Program-made: the position numbers and the translations under genes | In this document: piece after piece, positions 22,499 through 33,538 of the stretch | Numbering within the stretch: position 1 is the first letter of the stretch | Layout: every line of letters starts with the position of its first letter | Notes under the pieces: model-generated | The model's database searches: none | Seen by the model: only the letters and a program-made list of their open reading frames with translations | Told to the model about the DNA's origin: nothing | Origin: Monilinia fructicola | Lineage: Eukaryota; Ascomycota; Leotiomycetes; Helotiales; Sclerotiniaceae | Assembly (NCBI GenBank): GCA_008692225.1 | Contig: VICG01000006.1 | Location: 62,001 to 126,000, forward strand | DNA: 64,000 nt | Reading direction: 5' to 3'

Positions 22499-23770
22499 TC
22501 AAAGTGAGGATGGGCTCCTGCTGCCACGGCGCCCGCGGCCGGCCCCTTCTAATGCATGATGGTATGTCTTTTTCGAGAGGGAGATCTGTCGCTGCTCCAT
22601 AGATCTATCGCGGGCGGCCTTGCCGTTTCGGTTTTCTCTCCAGCTTTCTATGTTCTCGGTAATCAAAGGCCGGTTTGGGAGTGGGTGTTTGCAGTTCTGC
22701 TGGGTGCATTGCCGCGGCTGCTTCGCCTATTTCGGGAGCTGGCTCGTTGTGTGTCTCGTGGAGGGCTGTTTCGCTTTCGATTGCTGCTGCTGCCAGGGCG
22801 TACGACGACGGCTCATTCAAGGGTTTTGGTCTTCGGGTCCTTCTGCGGACTCTTGGGTTCCGGCGGCTGCAACAATCGTCATCCCAATTCCGATCCGCTC
22901 GGCCTCCTCCGATCTCTGCACCTCGAATGGCGGTCGACATGGTTAGGGATTTTTCCTTCTCCAAGGCTTCTCGGACTTTCTCCTCGAATCCTGCGACGAG
23001 CCGTCGCCTTTCTCCATGGCTCGAATCCAAATTTGAAGACTAAAAATAACAATACGTTTACCCCCATCAATCCCCATGTTCCCCATTGTACTCATTCTTC
23101 GAATCTTGTCGCTCTCCATATCTGCTCTTCGTGATATCGTGATAATATTACTACTGCCAGCTCCCCGCCGCTTTCTCCGCTTCGCGTTTCGCATCTGCGA
23201 GGGCGTGGCGGCTTCTTGGACGGCTTGCTCGTTTGTATGATCCCTGCGGTAGAGATGGGTGAAAGCGTTCGAGATCCGCCGGGGTCCACGTATCTTTTCC
23301 TTGCTAGCAAGGTTGTCACTTCACGTTGAGAGGAAGCGCGGTCTGCGACGGGGTTTTGTAGTGGAATCGAGTACTTCGGACTTGTTCTTTCGATTTGGAA
23401 CTTCGGCTTCGAGGTTGGTGATTTTTGGTCTTGAGGGCTTCGATACCAGAGTACCGGTTAGATCATTGATGCGTTGAGATGCTATGAATATGTTGCTTTG
23501 CATAGATCCATTATTCGAGAAGCTTCTTTGTGATTGCCCGAGACGTTCGACTTGATCGAGGGCGAGGGGAGCTGAGCTCTCTTCTCTTTCGACCTTGGGA
23601 GAGGGTGAGACATCTTCTTTGCTAGACTCTGGTGGCGGAATGGGTTTATCTTCAGGTTGTGGTTTAGTTCTTCGGGAGGAGTGTAACCTTTGGTCGCAGA
23701 TGAGGGGTGGTTCTATTATAGGCCGATCATCTGAGAAATGCTCGCAGATTGGAGAATAAATTCTACATTG
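22499..23770 (-). CDS. MDM33: MDM33/SHE9 mitochondrial inner-membrane protein, frameshifted
   Basis: A minus-strand gene read in pieces. N-terminal Pro/Ser-rich part: KPIPPPESSKEDVSPSP and LDQVERLGQSQRSFSNN. The She9/Mdm33 coiled-coil domain follows: SQRINDLTG, YSGIEALKTK, VRSTRFHYKT, VADRASSQREVTTLLARK, DTWTPADLERF, DHTNEQAVQEA, YHEEQIW and DKIRRMSTMG. Then a membrane segment WGLMGVNVLLFLVFKFGFEP and the matrix-side tail GFEEKVREALEKEK, ending SRSPSSL with the stop at 22499-22501. Mdm33 controls mitochondrial inner-membrane shape and fission. At least five indels separate these pieces, for example one missing base near 23456 and one extra A near 23430. The true start is unclear: upstream codons are closed by a stop near 23790, so the presequence may be hidden by another indel. 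Confidence 0.88.
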
Positions 23771-24154
23771 TAGACAGATTGATGATTTTTAGAGAGAACG
23801 AGGAAAGATTCTTAAAGTTCTTGATATTGAGGTTGAACCTGAATCGATTGCAAACCTAGGAACAAGTCTTGTCAATGTTGCATTGCATTGATTCGAATTG
23901 AGAATTGTCTTCCTCTTTAAGAACCTTTTTCTCTTTCTCTCTTTCCTTCCACTTCTTTCTGCTTTCTCTTCTGATGATCCTTAGGACGAGGAGAATTACC
24001 ATTAAGTAGACTTTAGTATAGGTTGAATTAAGCAGTGGAGCTCTGACCAAATCTATCATTGTCTGGGTTGGGGGAGGGGAGTGCGAAATGGGAATGAATG
24101 AATAAAGCTGTGATTTTAAAGTAGATTTAGTAGATTGGAGTAGATGAGGAGACG

Positions 24155-24294
24155 AGTAGATGGGTAGATGGGTAGATGGGTAGATGGGTATGTATACCTT
24201 GTAGGAGGTCCTGTACTTCCATACAGTCAAGCAGTCGAGCAGTCGAGCAGTCAAGCAGTCAATCAATCCATCAGTCAGTCAGTCAGTCAGTCTG
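24155..24294. repeat. Microsatellites GTAGATGG, then GCAGTCAA/CAGT
   Basis: Four copies of the 8-bp GTAGATGG unit (24155-24190), then GCAGTCRA units grading into CAGT repeats (24224-24294). Confidence 0.88.
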
Positions 24295-25084
24295 TTGTGT
24301 CTGATAACATGTTATCTAATAACATCCAGCTGGGTAGTATATGGTGGGCTTTTGAAGTTCTATAGCTCACCGCCTTTATGATGGATGATATAATAAGGTT
24401 ATATACAATATAATTACTCCGTATAATGAGAGAATATATATTGTAATGATAAATATCATATAATTAATATAGATGGAGACGGGAATATACATGATATATA
24501 TATAACATATACATTATATTATACTTATATCAATATATATATATACTCTATATATAATATATCTAGATCTATATATATACCTAGTGAGATAATATCATAT
24601 CTCCATGGATATATAAGAATCATAGAATATACGGCAACTAGTGGGAAAATAGCTAAGATTTAATTATAATGACGAAACTTCACTTAAATATAATCTTCAT
24701 CATATAATATAAATTTATTATGAATTCCACCCCACCATCATCATATACACACTCCAACTCAATAATTTTCGTTCATCTCATCTTATCTCCGTATTACTTT
24801 ATACACTCTACATCATCCAAACATACATAATTAACTATTTTATTTTGGATAGTGTTGAAAAATTCTTAAATATCCTTTCCTATTATAATTTACACAATAA
24901 ATATCTATTATAAGATTGTAATCATCTAGATATCAAGATCAAATTAACTCCATAAAAATTGAATTACTATCACTTTTAATAAATCAAGTGAGTTTTGAAT
25001 TCGAATGCCACCACCTAATACCTAATAATCTCCAACTTCCTCCTTCTTTCCATCAACCTTTCACAAACTATTATATATTTAAAA

Positions 25085-25215
25085 TATCAACCACCACCCT
25101 CCCCCTAATCCTTCTTCCCCTTTCCTTTTCCCCTTCCCTCCCCTCCCATATAATTACCCCCTCCTCCCCTTCCTTTCCCCTCCTCCCCCCTCTTCCCCCT
25201 ATGTCCCCATCTTCC
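25085..25215 (+). promoter_or_regulatory. Pyrimidine-rich promoter tract of the HAD phosphatase gene
   Basis: Over 100 bp of C and T with few purines (CCTCCCCC, TTCCCCTTTCC), ending about 130 bp before the start codon. Function is inferred only from position and composition. Confidence 0.4.
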
Positions 25216-25344
25216 CCTACCACATATCTTACCCATTATCATCATCACAACACAACCAATCGAACCCATCACTAACAACAACATAACATACCTCCACTCA
25301 GTCTTATATTCACATTTACCATTTACACACCCAAATTCGTCAAA

Positions 25345-26248
25345 ATGGGTTCAACTACTACTACTCTCCCCGCCATGAAAACCTCTCCTAAAATATGTCT
25401 TCTTCACAGACTTCGATGGCACAATCACAACTCGCGATTCCAATGATTTCATGACTGATAACCTTGGATTTGGTCAAGAACTTCGCAAACAAGGGAAACA
25501 GAGATGTTCTCGATGGTGAAAAGACTTTCCGGGATTCCTTTCAATCAATGATGGATAGTATCAAGACTCCATATAGCAAGTGTATAGAAACACTTATTGA
25601 GAACATCAAATTGGATCCAGGTTTCAAGGAATTTTATGAATGGGCGAGGGAAAATAATATCCCAGTCGTTATCTTGAGTGGAGGGATGGAACCAATCATT
25701 CGAGCATTGTTGGAACATCTTTTGGGGAAAGAAGGAAGCGGCTGAAATTCAAATCGTCAGTAATCAAGTTGAGGTCCCCCGAAAAGGTTTCAAGAGTCTT
25801 GATGAGGAGAGGTTGGAATAATTGTGTATCAATGATGAAAGGAAGGTAAATCGATTCCACTAAGGATCAGTTTCGAACTGAACTAATGATCCAATTAGTC
25901 ACTTCGGACATGATAAATCCAGAGAGAGATAGACCATATATGCCGAACTTCCAGATGATCAAAGACCAACCATGTTTTATGCTGGAGATGGAGTATCAGA
26001 TCTTTCCGCCGCCAAAGAGACGGACGGATCTCTTGTTCGCCAAGAAGGGTCACGATCTCATCACGTACTGCGTGAGGGAAAAGGTCCCTTTCACAATCTT
26101 TGAGGATTGGACTTCTATCTTATCAACCGTTCAAGATGTTGTTGCGGGAAAAACAACAGTGAAGGAGGTTTACGCTGCTGCATCAAGGACTTTTGAACAG
26201 GGAGCAGATAAAGGCATAGAAATATGGAAAGGATTAGATTGGGTATAG
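25345..26248 (+). CDS. HAD-superfamily phosphatase (phosphoserine phosphatase-like), frameshifted
   Basis: Two exons (25345-25845, 25899-26248), about 280 codons. Motif I is FFTDFDGTITTRDSNDF, with the nucleophile and acid Asp pair. Motif II is VVILSGGMEP and motif III is YAGDGVSDLSAAKETD. Between them, DVLDGEKTFRDSFQSMMDSI forms the cap and FGHDK starts exon 2. It belongs to the fungal HAD-IB group related to yeast YNL010W, small-molecule phosphatases of uncertain natural substrate. The frame breaks at an A-run at about 25392 (one extra), at about 25495 (extra A in GGGAAAC), at about 25735 (extra G), and with one or more further indels at 25810-25845 and near 25930 and 26020. Downstream sequence is conserved to GLDWV. 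Confidence 0.88.
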
Positions 26249-26936
26249 ATCTTGGTTCATAGAACATAGATTGTTCATAGAAACTATAGAGATGCGATTA
26301 GAGATACAATTTACTTTTCTCCCCGCCAGCCTTTCATTCTTTGGGTTTTCTTCACAAATGGCGATATTAGATTGAACATTGAGACTGACAATAATTAAAT
26401 GTGAATAGTCAATATATGATTCATGTCATAAAACAAGGACACTCCAGAGTCTTAACTCCAAATGTACCCTTCTTATATCATTCTTCAATTCTTGAAGTGT
26501 AGTTCGATCATCGAATAATCCTAAGACTTATTAGGCTTAGGTACTTGATGATACTCTTTATTATTGGGCTTAAATGCTCGTTAATACTCCAATCTACTAA
26601 ACTCCCCATTCCCGTTTGAGTATCAGTTATTACTGTCATACTCCAATTCCTGATTATGATTTGATGTTTGGACCAAGGTTGATGATGAAATCGAATAATT
26701 ACGTTTTCAATATCTCGATTTAGACTCAAACATCAGAGAAGTTTCCTCCCATCTAAATCATCTTCAAGACCCTTCATATCCTATCCAGAATCAACATGAA
26801 GTGTTCTCTCAAAGTCACGTTCAGGCATACAACTTGTTTCCCAAACCTCCTCCATTAACCTCACCCTAACTATACTCTTCCGTTCCCCTCCCCCCCCCCC
26901 CGGCCCACAAAAAATCCACAGTAACCCTACCCTACC
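26249..26936. other. Convergent intergenic region, no gene recognised
   Basis: Holds the 3' regions of the HAD phosphatase (+) and the GNAT gene (-), and a run of twelve C at 26890-26901. No gene was recognised. Confidence 0.5.
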
Positions 26937-27768
26937 CTACCCATCACTTCTCGGGCGAAAAACCATCTTCACAAGCACCTCCTCATCATAGTCCCCGCTA
27001 ACCCTCACATCCACCCTCCCCACAACCTCAAACCCACATGCCCGATAAACCAACTCCCCCATAGAACTCGCCAGCAACGAAATGGGCACCCCATCCCGTT
27101 CCGACCTCTCAACCCCCCATCTCACCAGCTGCGTCGCGTACCCGCGTCGTCTGTAGGCTGGATGAGTCGCCAGCATACTAAGGTACATATCCTCGCCATC
27201 AAACATCCCGACGAACGATTCCCGAGCCTCGGTGGCGCGCTGCGTGAATACCTCCTCGTAGACGAGATCTTTATCTTTGCGGGTCGCTGCACCGGCGGCT
27301 TCCATTGCGGCGGTGGCTTGGGGCGTTAGTTGGGGTGTGTCATGCGCGGAGACAGAAAGGGGGAAACGTTTACGTACGGGTTGGAGCAACGTAGGTTTCG
27401 CCCCTCGCGGCGTAGATTCGCCGATTCTCATACGTCATATCCCATATCGAGAGGGCGGCGATGTTCCACGTGAGATCTTCTTCGATCTCCAGGACTAGAG
27501 GGAGAAAATCGGGGTACGCGGCGGAAATCACAAGTTCGAGGAAGAGTCGGCTGTACGTTAGATGATCGTCGGGGTATTTGTCACGGTAGCGATATCGGTT
27601 GCGGAACATGACGTCTGAGGCTATGCAAGCGAGGAAGACGTTTGTAACTGCATCGATATCTTTGGGCTCTGCTTGACGAATGCGAGTCTTTGCAAGGAGC
27701 TTGCTTGCAACTGCTGGAGCTGAAGCTGGAGCTGGAGCTGGAGCTGGAGCTGGAGCTGGAGCTGACAT
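26937..27768 (-). CDS. GNAT-family N-acetyltransferase, one frameshift
   Basis: A single exon of about 277 codons on the minus strand, starting MSAPAPAPAP. The N-terminal Ala-Pro tract comes from a GGAGCT hexanucleotide repeat. The fold follows: TRIRQAEPKDIDAVTNVFLA, DLTWNIAALSIWDMTYE, then acetyl-CoA motif A MYLSMLATHPAYRRRGYATQ with the RRGYA phosphate-binding turn, and motif B GVPISLLASSMGELVYRACG. Substrate cannot be predicted. The frame changes at about 27373-27380, where CGTA is present twice in tandem. Removing one copy joins YVAPTR to KRFPLSVSAHD. The gene length is 3n+1, as a 4-bp insertion predicts. Confidence 0.9.
27717..27764. repeat. GGAGCT hexanucleotide microsatellite inside the GNAT gene
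   Basis: Eight or so copies. It encodes the Ala-Pro repeat at the acetyltransferase N-terminus, so length changes of whole units keep the frame. Confidence 0.92.
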
Positions 27769-28339
27769 CTTGCAATTGGAGTCTGCAACTCGTGCACTAG
27801 CATTGGTGTTATGGGATAGAGGGGCTAGATTATCAGGAGATCTTGTGGCCCTTGTTGACTAGAGGTATATAGCCTGAAATTAAATATTTCAACATGCATG
27901 CATGCTGACATGCTAGACGCTTTTGATTCATGTACAAGCATCCATCTTATTTCTGACACTAGTAAGAAGATCTAGGTAGATGATCGTAATTGCAAGTATT
28001 CATATTCCATCCAGGGGAAAATATTCAAGAGGAGCCATGTCAATGATAACTTGAGAGTTCCAAATACCCAATCATTAATCATGACTTTGATACGAAAATC
28101 GTTTACGCTGTTTGTCTCATGCAGTGACGGAAAATGAGGGCCCAGAGACAACGGTAACCAATGTACCCGTGGACGTAAATAGAATTCTGAGGAGAAAAGG
28201 AGCGGATCCGACGGATTCTGTTCCTTTATACGGACTGGCGCAGCACGTGATGCTTGACGTCCAGTGCTGGTCTTGACAATCTACGGGTTAGAATACTTAA
28301 GTTATAGAGGAAAGCATTCATTCGCAAGGCTTGCCTTAT
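27769..28339. other. Upstream region of the GNAT gene
   Basis: Probable promoter of the minus-strand GNAT gene. GCATGCATGCTGACATGC repeats occur near 27894-27912. No gene was recognised. Confidence 0.45.
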
Positions 28340-30600
28340 AGAATGACGATATATATTTTTTAAGTAGTGATTAAAGGTTTTGTATATCATATCATATTGT
28401 ATTATATTATATAATATTATATACTCGGGCGGGTTTTCGAAGAGGCATACGGGAATATAAAACGTTTAATTATTTAATAAAACCCTAATAAAATTTTATA
28501 TAATCTATATATATTATTAAAAAATTCATATTATAAAAGCTAATTTTAAATAAATAATCGTATAATTAAATCTATAGATAATAAAAAATTAATAGAAATA
28601 TAAAGATTTATATTAATATTAAATAAATTAATAAATATTATAATTAAACTTATAAAATCCTATTATATAATAAGATTTTAAAACTTTTGTTATCTTTTTA
28701 TAATTTTTATTTTTAAAATGAAAATATTCTTAGAATTTAAATTATTTTATTAATAATTTATTAAATTTTTAAAATAATTATATTTATAATATTAGAATTC
28801 TTCTAAAATTAAGTTTTATAATATTAAAATTTAATAGAAAACTATAAAAATACTTGATCTATAATAGATATATAAGTTATATAAAATTATATTAAATTTT
28901 CGTTGTTTTATATTCGCGTATCCCTCTTTTAAGACCCGCTCGAGTATATTAAAGGTAAGTTAAAAGTTATTTTATTAGAATTTAAAAATAAGTTATTTTT
29001 ATATATAAAATTTTTATAGGTTTAATAATCTTACGATTAGGGTATTTTAAGATAATTATTATAATCTAGAAATCTTAAATATATAAAAAGATATAGTAAT
29101 AGTAATAATAATAATAATTATTATTATTTTAATCATTTAAAATAAAGCTAATAGAAAGAAAAAAGAAGATTTAAATAAAGATTATAAGATTGTATATAGC
29201 TTATGAACACACCTACTTCGTATAAAACATAAGATATAATCTAGTAGTATCAAAATTAAATACTATATATATTCTTTATATCGAAGGATAATTTAATCAC
29301 TAGCTTTAAAATACATTTTAAGTTGCGAGGAATTAAGAATAATTTTCTTATTTTTGTCATTTTCTAACTACGAACCCGTTGAGATTAGATCTATACTCCT
29401 ATATTAAGGTTTTGCTACATTAACATTGAAATAGTAATGAAGGTGGAATCTTCTAGGTGAATTACTTAATTTAAGACTTGATTGCGAAATATACTCGGAA
29501 ACTTTTCCGCGTATATACTTACTACAGTATACGTTATGACATCAACATTCTATAAATATAAACATTGTACTCTTTCCCAAAGTCAATTTAGCAAACGTCT
29601 ATGCATATGTTCAACGCCGAATGTAGTAGTGATGGTGATAGTAGTACAGTAATAGTGTCAAGGTATACAGTAACGATAGTTGAAAAAAGAGGGTTCAAGG
29701 AGAAAAGCAAGTTGCGGAGAAGTGAAACTTTTTCGATCAATGTCTCGCTAATCTAACCTGATTTAAGCTTCGTATTCTTAAGCTACATTTTGAATTTATA
29801 TTATTTACCCCTCTCGAAGCATTTTCACCTCTTCTTTGTTTTAGGTCTAAGAATTAATGACTTGGTGACTATTATATTCAAAATAATAAGAATTATATTA
29901 TTAAATTTAGCTTAATTAAAAGTATAACGTTATAACTTATAGTTTTTATATAATTATAATTAAATTTAAATTATTAAAAGATTAAATATAGATAAAATAA
30001 AATTTATTCTAGGTGTTGTTTTTGATTAATGCTAGGCTAATAATTAACTAAAAACGAAATTCATATTAGAGTTTTAAAAAATAATAATAGATTAACGAAT
30101 TTATAAAAAATTATAAGTAATATTTTAAAATATAAGCTTTGTAAAAATAAAGATTTATTATTTTTAAAAATTTAAAAATTAAAGTTTTCTAATATCTAAA
30201 AAAGAATTTTAAAAACATAGTAAATTTTATAATCTATAAACTAGAATAGAAATTATAATTATATATACTTTTTTAATAAGATATATCTTAATATTTCTTA
30301 TTTCGTTTATATATATATATATTATATTATAGGTAAAAAAATAGATTTATCGTCTTTTAAATAGCAAACATTTTATTATATAAATTTATTATAAGTTTAT
30401 ATTTTTTAAAGATCAAATATATACAAGTTTATATTTCGATTTTCGATTAATTTTCAGCTCGGCATTAACCAAGTATATAGAAACGTGTTTCCTAAATTAG
30501 CGCGTGTTCGGCTAATCCATAGCCTGGCATTAAGACATAATGACGCCAAGTAATTCTACAATAAAAATAAGTTTTTTTTAACTTGACATCACTTACTTGT
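28340..30600. other. Second AT-rich block, probable RIP-degraded repeats
   Basis: About 2.2 kb, again dominated by A/T with frequent TpA and few CpA. It is interrupted by a more balanced island at about 29180-29850. An inverted-repeat-bounded segment lies at its right end. No coding sequence is recognisable. Confidence 0.65.
30026..30534. mobile_element. Candidate 509-bp MITE-like element with TTAATGC...AGGCTA terminal inverted repeats
   Basis: The left end (30026-30048) and the reverse complement of the right end (30512-30534) share 18 of 23 bases, with the common core TTAATGCYAGGCTA. Two of the five mismatches (positions 8 and 22) are transitions of the kind RIP makes. If the element proper starts at ATGC, it is flanked by TA on both sides, the target of Tc1/mariner elements. 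The interior is AT-rich with no coding capacity. Confidence 0.45.
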
Positions 30601-30659
30601 TAAAAGTAAGAATCATACAGTAGTACTGTAGGGTTGATGGCAACAAATGCAATCTAGTC

Positions 30660-31258
30660 GATATTCCTTGAAGCCATATGCTCTTCCTACCGAATCCAAA
30701 GACCTTCACAGCGAGGAATGAGAAAGTTCACGATGCAAACGCATGTATGATTTAATATGTGTAAATAAGATGGACAAGCTACGAAAGACGAGCCCTTGTA
30801 TAGATATCGAGGTCCTAAGGCAGAAACCTAGTGGCTTTTGTCTAGAATCTATGGCCACAGTCCTGTTGTCCTCCAATCACACCATTAGGACCGCAACAAG
30901 AAGTTATATACTCTTTATACCGAATTGAAAGACTCTCACAGAGGGAAACAGGGAGCTATCTGCTCTTCATACCGAATATGGAAATCTTTATCATGAGAAA
31001 TTGGAAGCTATATACTCTTTATATCGAATTCGAACATCTCTACAGCGGGAAATTAGAAGGTTTATACCGAATTCGAAAACATTTGTAATAGAAAGCTGGA
31101 AACTATATGCTCTTCATACTGAATTTGAGAATTTTTACAGCGGAAAATTGGAAACTATATGCTCTTTGTACCAAATTCGAAAATCTTTACAGCGGGAAAC
31201 CAGAAGCTATATGCTCTTTATACCGAATTCGAAATCTTTACAGCGGGAAACCGGAAGA
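30660..31258. repeat. 51/52-bp minisatellite upstream of the flavin monooxygenase
   Basis: About seven diverged tandem units cover 30901-31256, each close to AGCTATATGCTCTTTATACC followed by GAATTCGAAAATCTTTACAG and CGGGAAACCAGA. One unit is shortened (about 31059-31099), and a further diverged copy lies at about 30668-30722. The last two units are the most alike, suggesting recent amplification at the gene-proximal end. It ends about 180 bp before the monooxygenase start codon. Confidence 0.88.
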
Positions 31259-31435
31259 GAAGTAACTCACTCAGCTCCACGTACAATTATCTTGAAGATA
31301 TTAATATCCATCACCCGGTTGCTTTGGATTACAGGCAACTATCCTACTATATATCATTACTCTACCAATTTACTATATAACATTACTTTATCAATTACAC
31401 AGTATACCAACCTATCTTCACAATAACACGCCACA

Positions 31436-33430
31436 ATGGGAAGTGTTGGAATTCAATCCCCCATACCCTCCTCTGAACGTGTCCAGCCCGGCTCATTTCA
31501 ACTCAAATTTGCCAAACTCCCTGAATCAGCGGCTCCAGTATCTATCGATACCATCAAAGTAGCTGCAGACTTCATCGAACGTTTTAACAAAGTAATCCCG
31601 TCCGCCGACATTGCATCACTCTCTTCAATTTTCATCGAAGAATCCTACTGGCGTGACCAATTGTGTCTTTCCTGGGACTTCCACACTCTCCATGGTCCGT
31701 CCAAGATCTTCGACTTAATTGATAAAACGAAAGGATCACGCTTGAAATCCATCACGCTTGATTCTAGCTCGGAAGTTCGATCTCCGAAATTAACAACGGT
31801 GGATGTGGAGGGGAAGACAAATGTTGTGCAGGCATTCATAACAGTCGAAACGGATGTTGGGAAAGGCGATGGGGTTGTTCGACTGGTACAGGACCAGGGA
31901 ACGTGGAAGGCTTTTACGTTGTATACTTTCTTGGAAAGTCTGAATGGGTATGAAGAGACTGTGGGGAAGAATAGACTGCCTGGTGTCAAACATGGAGAGA
32001 AGACGGAAAGGGCAAATTGGGCGGATAAAAGGAATATTGAGAAAGAATTTATTAATGGAGCTGAACCGACGGTGCTGATTCTTGGTATGTTTTCTTGTTA
32101 TGGGTTTATGTAGTTTATGGATCGTACTAACAAGATTTAGGGGCTGGACAAGCTGGCTTGACATTGGCAGCTAGATTGAAAATGCTTGGGGTTCAAAGTC
32201 TGATGTTTGATCGAGAAGAAAGAATTGGTGATAATTGGCGTAGAAGATATCGTCAATTGGTTTGCCATGATCCCAATTGGTTTGATCATCTTCCATACGT
32301 ACCATTTCCCGAGAGCTGGCCACTATACACACCAAAGGACAAATTGGGTGATTGGTTTGAAGCGTACGCTAGTACATTAGACCTTAATGTTTGGACCCAA
32401 ACTACCATCACCAACGCATCATGGAGTGACAAGACCAAACAATGGACGGTCACCTTGGAGAGGACAAAAAATGGGCAGAAGGAAACAAGGGTTTTGCATC
32501 CGAAGGTATGTTTTCCGACTATTTCAGCAGAAACTGACTAATTCTCTACAGCACATAGTACAAGCAACCGGTATAGCCGGCACACCAAACATCCCCTCTA
32601 ACATCCCAGGAGTCGAAAAATTCAAAGGCAAAATCATGCATTCATCCGGATACCCCGGAGCAGACCCCGTTCACGGACAAAACAAAAAAGCCATCGTAGT
32701 CGGCGGTTCCAATTCTGGCCACGACATCGCCCAGGACATGTACGAAAACGGCTACGACGTAACCATGATCCAAAGATCCACCACCCACGTTACAACCATC
32801 AATTCCCGATTCGACCTAGTATGTCTCCTCTACGGCGAAGACGGCATCCCAACCTACGACGCCGACACAATCTTCCACAGCATACCCCACCCGGTCCTCA
32901 AAAACGTCAACGTGGCAGCCACGCAAAGGTTGATGAAAGCAGACGAGAAACTCCTCCACGGACTCGAAAAGGCCGGATTCAAACTTGATGAGGGACCAGA
33001 GGGCTCAGGATCCTACATCAAATATCTGCAGGGGTGCGGGGGCGCCTACGTCGACGTGGGGTGTTCGCAGCTGATAGTCGATGGCAAGATTGCGGTTAAG
33101 CAAGGACGGGAAATCACGCGGATCCTGGAGCACGGCATGGAGTTTTCCGATGGCTCCGTGCTCGCCGCGGATGAAATTGCTTTCGCGACAGGCTGGCTGG
33201 ATATGCGCACGCAGTGCCGAAAGATATTTGGCGATGAGGTTGCGGATCGGGTGAGCGATGTGTGGGGGTTTGATGAGGAGGGGGAAACGCGTGGGATTTG
33301 GAGGAAGAGTGGGCATGAGGGGTTTTGGTTTGCGGGGGGGGCATTGGTGACCTGTAGATGGCAGAGTAAGAGGTTGGCGTTGGTGATCAAGGCGTTGGTG
33401 GAGGGGATCGCGAAGTATGAGGATATTTGA
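31436..33430 (+). CDS. Flavin-containing monooxygenase with N-terminal NTF2-like domain
   Basis: Three exons (31436-32084, 32141-32505, 32552-33430) give an intact 630-residue protein; the sum is an exact multiple of three. Residues about 40-165 look like an NTF2/SnoaL-like domain (IKVAADFIERFNKVIPSAD, SYWRDQLCLSWDFHTLHG). The FAD-binding motif LILGAGQAGLTLAARLKML spans intron 1. The group-B FMO fingerprint FKGKIMHSSGYPG and the NADPH-binding stretch VVGGSNSGHDIAQDMYENG follow, then the late motif AFATGWLDM. Such enzymes use NADPH and oxygen to oxidise soft nucleophiles or perform Baeyer-Villiger or decarboxylative oxidations; YUCCA-like fungal members are also known. The substrate is unknown. 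The final 37 codons are duplicated just beyond the stop. Confidence 0.93.
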
Positions 33431-33538
33431 GGGGTTTTGGTTTGCGGGGGGGCTTTGGTGACCTGTAGATGGCAGAGTAAGAGGTTGGCGTTGGTGATCA
33501 AGGCGTTGGTGGAGGGGATTGCGAAGTATGAGGATATT
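33316..33538. repeat. Tandem duplication (112 + 111 bp) of the monooxygenase 3' end
   Basis: Unit 1 is 33316-33427 and unit 2 is 33428-33538. They differ only in a G-run (8 versus 7), CATT versus CTTT, and GATCGCG versus GATTGCG. Unit 1 encodes the enzyme's C-terminus and stop region. Unit 2 lies after the stop. A third copy of the first ten bases (TGAGGGGTTT) follows at 33539. Confidence 0.95.

Larger units (their letters stand above)
23771..25344. other. Divergent intergenic region with AT-rich core
   Basis: Between MDM33 (-) and the HAD phosphatase (+), so it should hold both promoters. It has simple repeats at 24155-24294, an AT-rich core (about 24365-24720, many ATATAT runs) and a pyrimidine-rich tract before the phosphatase. 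Confidence 0.5.

Noticed and set aside
22556..23134. 192-codon plus-strand open frame
   Set aside because: It lies opposite the MDM33 coding sequence, whose conserved segments explain this region.
31001..31426. 141-codon open frame across the minisatellite
   Set aside because: Its openness comes from the repeat unit. There are no known motifs, so it is described as a repeat rather than a gene.
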